A stretch of DNA of 64,000 nt, from positions 3,534,001 to 3,598,000 of the forward strand of contig NZ_LT897781.1 in NCBI RefSeq assembly GCF_900188315.1, in the 5' to 3' direction. The position numbers were made by a program, and so were the translations under genes. The stretch's first letter is position 1, and each line of letters begins with the position of its first letter. This DNA is from Marinobacter sp. es.042. GTDB lineage: Bacteria > Pseudomonadota > Gammaproteobacteria > Pseudomonadales > Oleiphilaceae. The notes under the pieces were generated by a model. It had not been told where the DNA came from. It searched no databases and worked only from the letters and a program-made list of their open reading frames with translations. Shown here one piece after another: positions 27,440-37,310 of this stretch.

Positions 27440-29116
27440 TCAGGCCTGTCTCGCGTTCGGCGTCGCCTGCTTCAATACCGCATCCGCCATCTGGTGCAGG
27501 ATGCTGATCTCATCCTCTATACCCTCATCCCGTGATAACTCTCTCTGTTCCGAAAGGATATCCGCCAGGATTTCTTTGGTGGTCAGAGGGTTGGCTAGTA
27601 CCACCCGGAACACGATGCACGGGAAGTTGTAGTAACGGGCCGGCTCCAGTCGGGTACGTGACACGAATGCCTTGCCCCGTTCCCGTTGGGTTTTCTGGAT
27701 GAACTTGGTGATCCGGTTCAGGCAGGTGTTGAGCTTTTCCGCCTGCAGCGGGTCGGCGCAGGCCAGGGCTTCCTGGACGTTTTCCGGGCAGTAGCGGTAG
27801 GTCAGGATGTTCAGTTCCGGTCTCGTAACCAGTTCGAAATCCGATTCAGCCTCGATCATGTCTGCGAATGTGTTGGCCTTGTCGATGCCCTGGTCGATCA
27901 GGATCTCGTAGCCTTCCCGGGCCAGGATTTTCAGGCCGGAGTGGATCAGCATGGACATGCCGGGCCGTGAGCCTTCCAGGGTTGTGCTACCGAGGTCTCG
28001 GGAGCCTTTACGGATGATGTACTGGGCGTGGTGTTCCACCGCGCTGGCGAGGCTCGGGTCGCGGAATACCACCAGGCCCACGCCCATGGGTACGTAGAGC
28101 TGTTTGTGGGCGTCGAAAGTGACGGAATCGGCCTTCTCGATACCGCGCAACAGGTGTTTGTAGGTGCGCGAGAACAGGGTCGGCCCACCCCAGGCGGCGT
28201 CCACGTGGAAGTGGGCGCCGAATTCCCGGGCGATGTCGGCCATGGCGTCCAGGGGGTCGATGTTGCCGGTTTCGGTGGTGCCGGCCACGCCGCAGATGGC
28301 CATGACCTTGATCTTCTGGCGCTGCAGTTCCAGACACTTGTCCCGAAGGGCATCGGTGTTGATGCGGTTTTCGTCGTCGGTATCCACGGGGATCAGGGAT
28401 TCCCGGCCCAGGCCGAGTACGTCGGCGGCTTTGCGCAGGGAATAGTGGCCGCGGCGCGAGACGACGATGGCAGCGCCTTCGTAGCCGTAGTATTTCAGAG
28501 CCCGGAACAGGCCTTCCTGGTGCAGTCCGCGGAAGCTGCCCTCGGCCGGGAAGGCCCGGTTGCGGGCGACCCACAGGGCGGTGAGGTTGGCGACTGTGCC
28601 GCCAGAGCACATGGCACCCAGGGCGTAACGTGGGTCGTGCATCCATTTGCGGTAGAAGGCGCCGTCTTCCTGGTATACCAGCCGGTGAATCATGCCCAGC
28701 ACCTGGCGCTCCATGGGGGTAAACGCCTTGGAGGTTTCGGTTTTGACCAGGTTCTGGTTCAGGGCAATCATGATTTTCGACAGCGGCAGCATGAAATACG
28801 GCAGCGCTGAGGTCATGTGCCCGATAAAGGCTGGAGAGGCGGTGTGAACGGAGTTGGCCACCAGTTTGTCGAGCAGGAACTGGGCCTGTTCAGACACAAA
28901 GACGGGCTTCTCGGGAATGCTGTAGTCGGAGAAGTCTTTCTCCACATCCGAGAGGTCCCGTTCTACCGCAACAATGTGCTCCTGCAGAAAGCCTGCGAGA
29001 TTGCGGGAGATGTTCTGGTCAATCCGGCTCAGCGTCGATTCCGGCGCCTCGGGCACCGTGAATACGCGATACATGGCCTCTACCGAGGCCTGGGCGGATT
29101 TTTTCTTTCCGGTCAT
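27440..29116 (-). CDS. panP: Pyridoxal-dependent aspartate 1-decarboxylase, PanP type
   Basis: The protein belongs to the group II PLP decarboxylases. The PLP lysine is in DAHKQLYVPMG near residue 338, and HVDAAWGGP carries the Asp that contacts the pyridine nitrogen. Length (~558) and overall character match PanP, which makes beta-alanine from aspartate for pantothenate and CoA in bacteria lacking PanD. A glutamate decarboxylase role is the main alternative. ATG at 29116 is preferred over GTG at 29125; neither has a strong ribosome binding site. It is monocistronic. The 188-base gap 29117-29304 shows a small CCTGCC-GCT-GGCAGG hairpin and no gene. Confidence 0.8.
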   Translation of the reverse strand: MTGKKKSAQASVEAMYRVFTVPEAPESTLSRIDQNISRNLAGFLQEHIVAVERDLSDVEKDFSDYSIPEKPVFVSEQAQFLLDKLVANSVHTASPAFIGHMTSALPYFMLPLSKIMIALNQNLVKTETSKAFTPMERQVLGMIHRLVYQEDGAFYRKWMHDPRYALGAMCSGGTVANLTALWVARNRAFPAEGSFRGLHQEGLFRALKYYGYEGAAIVVSRRGHYSLRKAADVLGLGRESLIPVDTDDENRINTDALRDKCLELQRQKIKVMAICGVAGTTETGNIDPLDAMADIAREFGAHFHVDAAWGGPTLFSRTYKHLLRGIEKADSVTFDAHKQLYVPMGVGLVVFRDPSLASAVEHHAQYIIRKGSRDLGSTTLEGSRPGMSMLIHSGLKILAREGYEILIDQGIDKANTFADMIEAESDFELVTRPELNILTYRYCPENVQEALACADPLQAEKLNTCLNRITKFIQKTQRERGKAFVSRTRLEPARYYNFPCIVFRVVLANPLTTKEILADILSEQRELSRDEGIEDEISILHQMADAVLKQATPNARQA

Positions 29117-29304
29117 AGGCGCCACTCACAATCAGTGGTCATCCGAAGGGCCGGTTCCGGATGCCCTGCGGATACGGCCGGCATTGCTGTCCGGCATTAA
29201 TGTCTGGTCGCCTGCCGCTGGCAGGCGCACTGGCATCCCTGAGGGGGCGTAGTATACGGCCTGGCGACAGGTTACGCCACACGCGGCCCCTCGGGGTTAT
29301 ACGG

Positions 29305-29649
29305 TCAGAGTATTTCCCGGTGTACATCCAGTATGGCAGCATCCACGCGTTCTTCGATGGCTTTTTCGATCTGGTCCAGACGCTGGGTAATCTGCTGTGA
29401 GGAGGTGCCCAGGGCTGCGATGGTCCAGGTGGCGCAGTCGAGAGCCTCCTGGTCGGCGGTTTCGGCGACGGCGAGGTCGGGTTCTTTACCCCAGACGGCC
29501 TTCAGGGCGGTGAAGACTTTGCGTTTGGCTTTGAGGTCGTCGCAGCCGTAGAGCTGGAAGTGCAGGGTCAGTACGCCCACGTGGGGCGTGATAACCGGCT
29601 GCTGGGGCTTTTGGCCTTCCCGCAGGAGTTTTCTTAGAGCTTCAGACAT
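29305..29649 (-). CDS. DUF503 / YlxP-like protein
   Basis: The 114-residue protein carries the DUF503 pattern: HVGVLTLHFQLYGCDDLKAKRKV near residue 23 and the family's conserved ending DVHREIL. In Gram-positive bacteria the homologue YlxP lies near ribosome-maturation genes, but its function is not settled. ATG at 29649 is taken as start since it begins a sensible N-terminus; the ribosome binding site is weak. Palindromic element 2 ends 22 bases upstream of the start, in the leader if transcription comes from the acyl-CoA dehydrogenase side. Confidence 0.75.
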   Translation of the reverse strand: MSEALRKLLREGQKPQQPVITPHVGVLTLHFQLYGCDDLKAKRKVFTALKAVWGKEPDLAVAETADQEALDCATWTIAALGTSSQQITQRLDQIEKAIEERVDAAILDVHREIL

Positions 29650-29671
29650 GGGTGTTCCGGCTTTGGTGCTG

Positions 29672-29867
29672 GAACCGGCGAGGGCAGACTCTCCAAAACA
29701 CGCTCCTTGCGGCACCCCTTCGGGGTCCAGCCTGCAATCACAGATTGCAGTCGTTCCGCTCTCGCATGAAGCTCCGCTTCATAAGCACTCAGCGTCACCC
29801 ATGTGGCGCTTGGGCTCCGCCATCCATGGCTCCGCACAGTTTTGGAGAGTATGCCCCCCGCCGGTTC
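29672..29867 (+). repeat. Palindromic element, copy 2, enlarged with extra hairpins
   Basis: Outer arms 29672-29699 and 29839-29867 pair with a few mismatches and one bulge. The centre contains five successive hairpins: ACCCC-TTC-GGGGT (29714-29726), CTGCAATC-ACA-GATTGCAG (29732-29750), ATGAAGC-TCC-GCTTCAT (29766-29782), AGCGTCAC-CCAT-GTGGCGCT (29791-29810, equivalent to hairpin A) and GCCA-TCCA-TGGC (29819-29830, hairpin B). The right end, GCTCCGCACAGTTTT, matches copy 1. The 277-base gap holds nothing else evident. Confidence 0.8.
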
Positions 29868-29926
29868 GCGAACAGTTCAGTTTGCGTCCGCGGGGCGAGG
29901 TTTTCGTGGCTCGGCAGACGCTATGT

Positions 29927-31627
29927 CTAGCCTACTACAGGCGTTGCCCGTTTGATAATGGCTGCCGGATCGGTGCCCGAGGGCAGGTTGCCGTAGTTCA
30001 TGCCGCCACTGGACTCGAGTCTCGAGGCGCAGAAGGCGTCGGCGACGGCGGCATCCGAGTGACGGAGCAGCAGGGAGCCCTGCAGGGCCAGGGCCATGCG
30101 ATCGACCAGGTTGCGGGCGCGGTACTGGAAATCGCTGATGTCGGCGAAGTCGTGTTGCAGCTGCGCCAGGAACTGGTCGAAGCGGCGATCGGCGCCTTTG
30201 GCTTCAGCGGCTTCCTTGAAGAAGGCGTCGAGGGTTTCAGGTTCTTTTTGCAGGGCGCGCAGGGTGTCCAGGCACTGAACGTTGCCGCTGCCTTCCCAGA
30301 TGGCGTTGACGGGCGATTCCCGGAACAGTCGGGGCATGATGCAGTCTTCCATCACGCCGCTGCCGCCGATGCATTCCATGGCCTCATAGGCATGGTTCGG
30401 GGTGCGTTTGCAGATCCAGTATTTGCCGACTGGTGTCGCCAGGCGGGCCAGCAGCCGTTCATGTTCCTGGTCCTGGTTATCCAGGGCGCGGGCAATGCGC
30501 ATGGTATAGGCCAGTGCCGCTTCGCTTTCCAGGGCCAGGTCGGCCAGGACATTCTGCATCAGAGGCTGATCGATCAGGCGGGCACCGAAGGCGCTGCGGT
30601 GACGGCAGTGGTGGCTGGCCTGGGCGATGGCCTGACGCATGCCGGCGGAGCTGCCGATCATGCAGTCGAAGCGGGTCATGGCCACCATTTCAATGATGGT
30701 GGGCACGCCGCGGCCTTCCTCGCCAACCATCCAGGCAAGGGCGCCACGCAGTTCGGCTTCGCTGGAGGCATTGGCAACGTTGCCCATTTTGTTCTTGAGG
30801 CGCTGGACCTGCCAGGGATTCTTGGTGCCGTCCGGGCGCCAGCGGGGCATCAGGAAGCAGGACAGTCCTGCCTGCGTCTGAGCCAGTACCAGAAAGGCAT
30901 CGCACATGGGCGCAGAGACAAACCATTTGTGACCCACCAGCTCATAGGCCTGGCCGGGACCTTGAGCGCCGATCGGATAGGCCCTGGTGCTGTTGGCACG
31001 AACGTCACTGCCACCCTGTTTCTCAGTCATGGCCATGCCGATGGTCACAGAGCTTTTCTGGCTGTCCGGCAGGTTGCGGGGATCGTAGCTGTCGGCCAGG
31101 ATCCTGGCTTCCCAGTCGGCCGCCAGTTCCGGCTGTTTGCGAATGGACGGAATAGCGGCAAAGGTCATGGTTACAGGGCAGCAGTGGGCGGCTTCCACCT
31201 GGGAGTGCATGTAGTACTTGGCAGCGCGGGCAACATTTGCGCCCTGGCCTGGATGGCTCCAGGGGCTGCTGTGCAGGCCATTGTCGAAGGCGATGCGCAT
31301 CAGCTCGTGATAGGCCGGATGGAAGTCCACCTCATCAATGCGATGGCCATGCCGATCGTGGGTGTTGAACACCGGCTTGTTGGCGTTGGCACGGAACCCC
31401 AGGTCAATGGTCTCCGCGGCCCCGGCCAGGGCTCCGAATGCCTTGAGGTCCTCGGCAGCGTTGCCGGCGCCCTCCCGGAGGGCGGCTTCCTGCAGGGCAA
31501 TGTCCTGTTCGAACAGGTTGTAGTTCTCCAGCGCCGGTGGCTGGTTGAAGACCTCGTGGGTGCTGGCCAGGTAGCGATCTTCCTGGTCGTTTGATGGCGT
31601 CTCTGGCCGGGGCTGCCGCGCGTTCAT
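29927..31627 (-). CDS. Acyl-CoA dehydrogenase, AidB-like subfamily
   Basis: The 566-residue FAD protein resembles AidB and related long acyl-CoA dehydrogenases rather than the ~380-residue classical type. Recognisable parts are MAMTEKQGGSDVRAN (flavin contact, near 210), the GHKWFVSAPM stretch, and RLFRESPVNAIWEGSGNVQ near 430, where a catalytic Glu is expected. The start at 31627 follows AGGAGG ideally. AidB limits alkylation damage in E. coli, but many members oxidise acyl-CoA, so the role is open. The TetR gene lies two bases upstream on the same strand, and its stop codon overlaps this ribosome binding site: the pair is an operon and probably translationally coupled. Confidence 0.87.
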   Translation of the reverse strand: MNARQPRPETPSNDQEDRYLASTHEVFNQPPALENYNLFEQDIALQEAALREGAGNAAEDLKAFGALAGAAETIDLGFRANANKPVFNTHDRHGHRIDEVDFHPAYHELMRIAFDNGLHSSPWSHPGQGANVARAAKYYMHSQVEAAHCCPVTMTFAAIPSIRKQPELAADWEARILADSYDPRNLPDSQKSSVTIGMAMTEKQGGSDVRANSTRAYPIGAQGPGQAYELVGHKWFVSAPMCDAFLVLAQTQAGLSCFLMPRWRPDGTKNPWQVQRLKNKMGNVANASSEAELRGALAWMVGEEGRGVPTIIEMVAMTRFDCMIGSSAGMRQAIAQASHHCRHRSAFGARLIDQPLMQNVLADLALESEAALAYTMRIARALDNQDQEHERLLARLATPVGKYWICKRTPNHAYEAMECIGGSGVMEDCIMPRLFRESPVNAIWEGSGNVQCLDTLRALQKEPETLDAFFKEAAEAKGADRRFDQFLAQLQHDFADISDFQYRARNLVDRMALALQGSLLLRHSDAAVADAFCASRLESSGGMNYGNLPSGTDPAAIIKRATPVVG

Positions 31628-31629
31628 AG

Positions 31630-32262
31630 CTACCTCCTGGTGCCGGTCAACCCCTGCATACAAAAGCAGATGATGGAATTGACCAGCGGGTCATTGTTGT
31701 CTTCTGTTGTGCTGGTGGCCTGGCTGGTCTGTGTCGGTGACAGGGGGCCAACCAGACTTTCCGCTATGGCGCCCACCAGGCAGGTGCTGCTTTGGCGCGC
31801 GTCCTGATCCGGGATGCATTCTTCTTCAATGCCTTCGCGGATCGCTTTTTCGAACAGGTTGGCGTACGCCTTGCGGTATGCCAGTCGTTCTTCTTCTACT
31901 TTCGGGTCCACCGGCTCGGCGATCAGTGACCAGGCCATTTGCGGGCCTTTCAGTGCCCGCTCGGCAAATTGTCTGAGTGCCCGCTCAAGCCGCTCAGCGG
32001 CGTTGCCATCGGAGGCCAGAGCTTCGGCGACCTTGTCGACTTCCCGCTGGGTTGCCAGCCGGAAAATCTCGGCGAACAGGTCCTCTCTGGATTCGAAATG
32101 CCGGTAGATAGTTCCTGTGGCAACGCCGGCCAGCCCGGCGATCCGGGTAACCCGCGCGCTTCGAAAACCGCCTTCGGCCACGCACTGATAGGTGCAGTCC
32201 ACAATCCGTTTGCGCGCCTCCGCCTTGCGCTGGCGCATTTTTTCCGTTTCTCGATAGGCCAT
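31630..32262 (-). CDS. TetR-family regulator of the acyl-CoA dehydrogenase operon
   Basis: The 210-residue protein has an N-terminal TetR helix-turn-helix (RIAGLAGVATGTIYRHFESREDLFAEIF, about 40-67) and a ligand-binding C-terminal domain without an assigned subfamily. It is the first gene of a two-gene operon with the acyl-CoA dehydrogenase, so it probably represses itself and that gene. The ligand may be an acyl-CoA, as in FadR/PsrA-like TetR proteins; this is inference from context. A candidate operator sits at 32282-32295. Confidence 0.87.
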   Translation of the reverse strand: MAYRETEKMRQRKAEARKRIVDCTYQCVAEGGFRSARVTRIAGLAGVATGTIYRHFESREDLFAEIFRLATQREVDKVAEALASDGNAAERLERALRQFAERALKGPQMAWSLIAEPVDPKVEEERLAYRKAYANLFEKAIREGIEEECIPDQDARQSSTCLVGAIAESLVGPLSPTQTSQATSTTEDNNDPLVNSIICFCMQGLTGTRR

Positions 32263-32281
32263 TCGGGCTCCCTACAAGTAG

Positions 32282-32295
32282 TGAATCACTATTCA
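32282..32295. promoter_or_regulatory. Candidate TetR operator
   Basis: TGAAT-CACT-ATTCA is a perfect interrupted palindrome 20 bases upstream of the TetR start. Position and shape suit autoregulation. Confidence 0.45.
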
Positions 32296-32362
32296 TTCTT
32301 TATGTCAATTTTTCGATCTACAGACGAATATAAAATTTCCGCATGTAATTCAATCGTTTGTT

Positions 32363-32377
32363 GTAAGTAACAAAAAG
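32363..32377. repeat. AT-rich inverted repeat in the tetR-sutA gap
   Basis: GTAAC-AAAAA-GTTAC forms a perfect 5-bp inverted repeat in an AT-rich tract upstream of the SutA-like gene. It may be an operator or a promoter spacer element. No consensus -35/-10 pair is convincing here. Confidence 0.35.
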
Positions 32378-32420
32378 TTACAAAAAAGTCGTTGCCAATA
32401 AATAGCGTGGTCACGAAAAG

Positions 32421-32514
32421 CAGATTATAAAGACGCCAAGACGAAGCCGCAGGCGGTCGTTCGTCGATACGGAGTGAGGTTCCCTGCGGGGTCGCAGCAC
32501 TCGACCATCTGTTT
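32421..32514 (+). other. Probable structured leader of the SutA-like gene
   Basis: The ~100 bases before the start are GC-rich and can fold. CTGCG-GGGT-CGCAG (32485-32498) is a perfect hairpin, enclosed by GAGTG (32474-32478) pairing with CACTC (32499-32503). No riboswitch class is recognised. Confidence 0.35.
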
Positions 32515-32534
32515 TCGTTGATGGAGAAAAGATC

Positions 32535-32756
32535 ATGAGTGAATTCGACGAAAGCAATCTGGAGCAGTCCGGAAGCTGGACCAGCGACAGTAACGACAAC
32601 CATTCCATCGCCGGCCGTGCCCGCGTTCGCGCACAGTTGCAGGCAGACATCGAAGCGTTCCTGAGCCAGGGCGGAAGGATCCAGGAAGTAGATACCTCTT
32701 TCCGTTCTGATACGCCTCGCAAGGTGGAAGTGGGTTTTAACAACCGCTCCCTCTGA
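32535..32756 (+). CDS. SutA-like small regulatory protein
   Basis: The 73-residue protein has an acidic, serine-rich, probably disordered N-terminus and a C-terminal segment (EAFLSQGGRIQEVD...PRKVEVGFNNRSL) that resembles the end of SutA, the RNA-polymerase-binding protein that supports slow-growth transcription in Pseudomonas. SutA itself is longer with a more acidic N-terminus. GGAGAAAAGATC precedes the ATG. It has its own long leader and a strong terminator, so it is a single-gene unit. The likeness rests on a short motif seen by eye. Confidence 0.6.
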   Translation: MSEFDESNLEQSGSWTSDSNDNHSIAGRARVRAQLQADIEAFLSQGGRIQEVDTSFRSDTPRKVEVGFNNRSL

Positions 32757-32772
32757 ACGTTCAGACGGCAGT

Positions 32773-32801
32773 CCGGGGCGCTTCGCCCCGGCTCCGTTTT
32801 T
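32773..32801 (+). terminator. Terminator after the SutA-like gene
   Basis: CCGGGGCG-CTT-CGCCCCGG is an 8-bp perfect stem, followed a few bases later by TTTTT. Confidence 0.85.
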
Positions 32802-32913
32802 GATCCCTGTCTCGGTATGACCTGTCAGCGTCGTTTATCCTCGTTTATTATCGTTTTGCGCCGTTAGCCCGGGCAAATCGCCAGTCACCCGTAACCCGGA
32901 CTCCTGTGTGGTA

Positions 32914-33936
32914 ATGAAGCCGCGAATCCAATTTTTCCTTGTTTTGCTAATGATCATAGCAGCTGTTGCCAGCTTCTGGCTGATGACGGCAGATCCGGCT
33001 GCCGAGGGTGAGCCGGTCGTATCGGCGCCGGTAAGTGAGTCTCTGAAACCAATCAAGAAGGAGGCGGCCGCTTCTGCGCCCTCCGATCTGATAAACAAGG
33101 CTTCCACGGTCCGTATTCCCGAGCAGTTGCCGGCCTCGCTGGCAGGCACCTCGGTCCCGGATGGTTGGGCCCAAACGGACAGGCTCGGCAATCTTGTCCC
33201 GACCCCGCATCTGCGACAGTTGTTCGAGTATTTCCTGTCAGCCCTGGGAGAGGAATCGCTGCAAGCGTTGGTGGCGCGCATTGAAGCGGCTCTGTCGGGC
33301 CTGGAAGAGCCGGCGAGATCCCAGGCCCTGGTAACCCTTGGAAACTACCTGGAATACAAGCTTGCGGTTTCTGAGCTGGAACAAAGCTATGGTGAGGTGT
33401 CCGGGCTTGGCGCGGGTGAGATGCAGCGAAGGATGGCAGAGATCCAGGCACTGCGGCGGACCTGGCTTGATGCCGATACCGCCGCCGCTTTCTTTGCTGA
33501 CGACGAGGCAGTCGACCGCTTCCAGATCGAAAAACTCAGGATCGCAAGCAATGACAGCCTGACCGATGAGCAGAAAGCAGAGGCTCTTCGCCAGGCCGAG
33601 TCTGCCTTGCCGGAGCCGCTCCGCAAGGCCAGGGAGGAGACCCGCCGGTTTGCAGACTATGAACAGGTGCGCCGGGAGCTGGCGGATGATCCCCGTGCAC
33701 TCGATGCGTGGCGTCAGGAGGCCTTTGGGGAAGCCGCGGCGGACAGGCTGGCCCGCCTTGAGGAGGAACAAAAGAGCTGGGACCGCCGCTGGCAAGTCTA
33801 TTCACAGGAGCGGGACCGGCTATTGTCTTCCGGGCTTGCCGAGCCGGAACGTCAACAGGCGCTGGAGCGCCTCAGGGTCAGCCATTTCGATGAGACTGAA
33901 CGGGTTCGTGCCGAGGCGCTGGATTCGATCCGGTAA
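32914..33936 (+). CDS. lifO: Lipase-specific foldase (lipase chaperone, Lif)
   Basis: Lif proteins sit in the inner membrane facing the periplasm and fold a cognate secreted lipase. The 340-residue protein has one N-terminal membrane anchor (about 8-26), a variable Ala/Pro-rich linker, and the Lif signature SLAGTSVPDGWAQTDRLGNLVPTPHLRQLFEYFLSALGEE near 75-115 (quoted in parts: SLAGTSVPDG, LRQLFEYFLSALGE). The rest is long helical sequence. ATG at 32914 is taken as start; GTG at 32908 is possible. A lipase gene normally lies directly upstream, and none does here. Its client must be encoded elsewhere, or it is an orphan. Confidence 0.88.
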   Translation: MKPRIQFFLVLLMIIAAVASFWLMTADPAAEGEPVVSAPVSESLKPIKKEAAASAPSDLINKASTVRIPEQLPASLAGTSVPDGWAQTDRLGNLVPTPHLRQLFEYFLSALGEESLQALVARIEAALSGLEEPARSQALVTLGNYLEYKLAVSELEQSYGEVSGLGAGEMQRRMAEIQALRRTWLDADTAAAFFADDEAVDRFQIEKLRIASNDSLTDEQKAEALRQAESALPEPLRKAREETRRFADYEQVRRELADDPRALDAWRQEAFGEAAADRLARLEEEQKSWDRRWQVYSQERDRLLSSGLAEPERQQALERLRVSHFDETERVRAEALDSIR

Positions 33937-35097
<1,161 letters not shown>

Positions 35098-35147
35098 GCC
35101 AAACAAGTCATCGCCAGCAGTGGCGAACACGATGGAATAAAGGAATC

Positions 35148-37289
35148 ATGACAACGGATACGGCGAAGAAACAGAAAGCAGGGGATGAACGGAGTGTGCC
35201 TGCGCCGGTCGACGTGCCCCCGGTTGGTGAGGAGGTCAATCTGGATGCCAATGAGAACTACTTCAACCGGGAACTGAGCCAGCTCCAGTTTAATTACCGC
35301 GTGCTCAAGCAGGCTCTGGATACGACGCACCCGTTGATCAACCGTCTGATTTTCTGCTGCATCTTCAGCAGCAACATGGACGAATTCTTCGAGATCCGCG
35401 TCGCCGGTCTACGGCAGCAGATGAAATACGGCCGTGAGACCGTTGGTGCCGATGGCATGATGCCGGACCAGGCACTGGCGGAAATCAGCCGTGTTGCTCA
35501 CGAGTATATTCGCGAGCAGTACGACATACTCAATAATGTCCTGATTCCCGAGATGGAACAGGAGAACATTCATTTTGTCCGTCGTCGGGAGTGGACGCCA
35601 GAGCAGGCGGAGTGGGTCCGCACCTATTTTGAAGAGGAGATCCTGCCGGTGGTCAGCCCCATCGGGCTGGATCCGTCACACCCCTTTCCGAGACTGGTCA
35701 ACAAAAGCCTGAATTTCATTGTTGAACTGGATGGCAAGGATGCCTTCGGCAGGGAAACCGGTATGGCGATTGTTCCGGCTCCGCGTTCGCTGCCGCGTCT
35801 GGTCCGGTTGCCTGATGACGTCTGCAACGGTGGCGAGAATCTGGTGTTCCTGTCGTCCATGATCCACGCCCATGCCGACGAGCTCTTCCCCGGCATGGAG
35901 GTGAAAGGCTGCTATCAGTTCCGGCTGACCCGCAACGCCGACCTTGAGCTCGAAGATGACCTGGAAGATCTGGCTTCGGCCCTGCGTGGTGAGCTGCTCA
36001 GCCGGCGGTTTGGCGACGGCGTGCGCCTTGAGGTTGCCGATAACTGCCCGGAAGAGCTGGTTCAGTTCCTGCTGAAGGAATTCGGTCTGACCGAGCGCGA
36101 TCTTTATCAGGTCCATGGCCCGGTGAACCTGACCCGATTGATGGCTGTCGGTGGGCTGGTGGACAGGCCGGACCTCAACTATTCCGGTTTTTCGCCGTCG
36201 ATTCCCAAGCAGATCCGCAGCAAGGAATCGATGTTTGATGCCATTCGCAAGCGCCCGATTCTCCTGTTGCACCCTTACGAAAATTTCAGCCCGGTCGTTG
36301 ATCTGCTGCGTCAGGCCGCCAAGGACCCTCAGGTTCTTGCGATTCGCCAGACCCTATACCGGACGGGGGCAGACTCGGAGATTGTCGAGGCGTTGGCGGA
36401 TGCGGCCCGTCGCGGAAAGGAGGTTACCGCGGTTATCGAGTTGCGGGCGCGGTTCAGTGAGGCCGAAAACCTCGAGCTGGCCAGTCGGCTGCAGGAAGCG
36501 GGCGTGATCGTGGTATACGGCGTGGTTGGCTATAAGACTCACGCCAAGATGATTCTGATTGTGAGGCGTGAGGAGGGACGGCTGCGCCGTTATGTGCACC
36601 TGGGCACCGGAAACTACCATGCCGGTAACGCCCGTCTGTATACCGACTACAGCTTCATGACCTGCGATGAGTCCATCAGCGACGACGTCAACAAGCTGTT
36701 CCAGCAGCTTACCGGAATGGGCAAGGCCCTGAAGATCAAGAAGCTTTTCCATTCGCCCTTCACCCTGCATCAGCGACTCCTGAGCCTGATTGATCGGGAA
36801 GCCGGTTATGGGGACAAGGGCCGAATCATCTTCAAGTTCAACGCATTGACGGAGATCCAACTGATCAAGGCGCTTTATCGGGCCTCACAGGCCGGTGTGA
36901 AAATCGATCTGATCATCCGCGGCATCTGTTGTCTGCGCCCGGAAGTGCCGGGCCTCTCGGAGAATATTCGGGTGAGGTCGATTATTGGCCGTTTCCTGGA
37001 GCACACCCGTGTTTACTATTTTGGCAACAATGGCCGCCCGGATGTGTATTGCTCCAGTGCCGATGGTATGGAACGGAACCTGCTCAGCCGGGTGGAAACC
37101 GCTTTCCCTCTGGACGATCCTGATCTCGCCGCCCGGGTCAGAGAAGATCTGGATACTTACCTGGCCGACAATTGCCAGTCCTGGGTACTGCAACCGGACG
37201 GCAGTTATATTCAAAACCAGCCTGCAGAAGGTGAAGAGCGCCTTGCCTCACAATTGGTGTTGCTTGAACGGCTGACCGGAAAAACCTGA
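35148..37289 (+). CDS. ppk1: Polyphosphate kinase 1
   Basis: PPK1 polymerises the gamma-phosphate of ATP into polyphosphate. The 713-residue enzyme begins, after a ~35-residue variable tail, with YFNRELSQLQFNYRVL and IFSSNMDEFFEIRVAGL. The catalytic histidine regions are KTHAKMILIVRRE (near 460-472) and RYVHLGTGNYH. It follows hemB and precedes a YdgA-like gene by 21 bases. With phoBR and pit, it gives the window a phosphate theme. Confidence 0.96.
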   Translation: MTTDTAKKQKAGDERSVPAPVDVPPVGEEVNLDANENYFNRELSQLQFNYRVLKQALDTTHPLINRLIFCCIFSSNMDEFFEIRVAGLRQQMKYGRETVGADGMMPDQALAEISRVAHEYIREQYDILNNVLIPEMEQENIHFVRRREWTPEQAEWVRTYFEEEILPVVSPIGLDPSHPFPRLVNKSLNFIVELDGKDAFGRETGMAIVPAPRSLPRLVRLPDDVCNGGENLVFLSSMIHAHADELFPGMEVKGCYQFRLTRNADLELEDDLEDLASALRGELLSRRFGDGVRLEVADNCPEELVQFLLKEFGLTERDLYQVHGPVNLTRLMAVGGLVDRPDLNYSGFSPSIPKQIRSKESMFDAIRKRPILLLHPYENFSPVVDLLRQAAKDPQVLAIRQTLYRTGADSEIVEALADAARRGKEVTAVIELRARFSEAENLELASRLQEAGVIVVYGVVGYKTHAKMILIVRREEGRLRRYVHLGTGNYHAGNARLYTDYSFMTCDESISDDVNKLFQQLTGMGKALKIKKLFHSPFTLHQRLLSLIDREAGYGDKGRIIFKFNALTEIQLIKALYRASQAGVKIDLIIRGICCLRPEVPGLSENIRVRSIIGRFLEHTRVYYFGNNGRPDVYCSSADGMERNLLSRVETAFPLDDPDLAARVREDLDTYLADNCQSWVLQPDGSYIQNQPAEGEERLASQLVLLERLTGKT

Positions 37290-37310
37290 TTCCCGAACTG
37301 GAGAAAGTGT

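Noticed and set aside
29588..31594. A 668-codon plus-strand open frame
   Set aside because: It lies antisense to the acyl-CoA dehydrogenase, whose motifs and ribosome binding site are clear. High GC content commonly opens such shadow frames.
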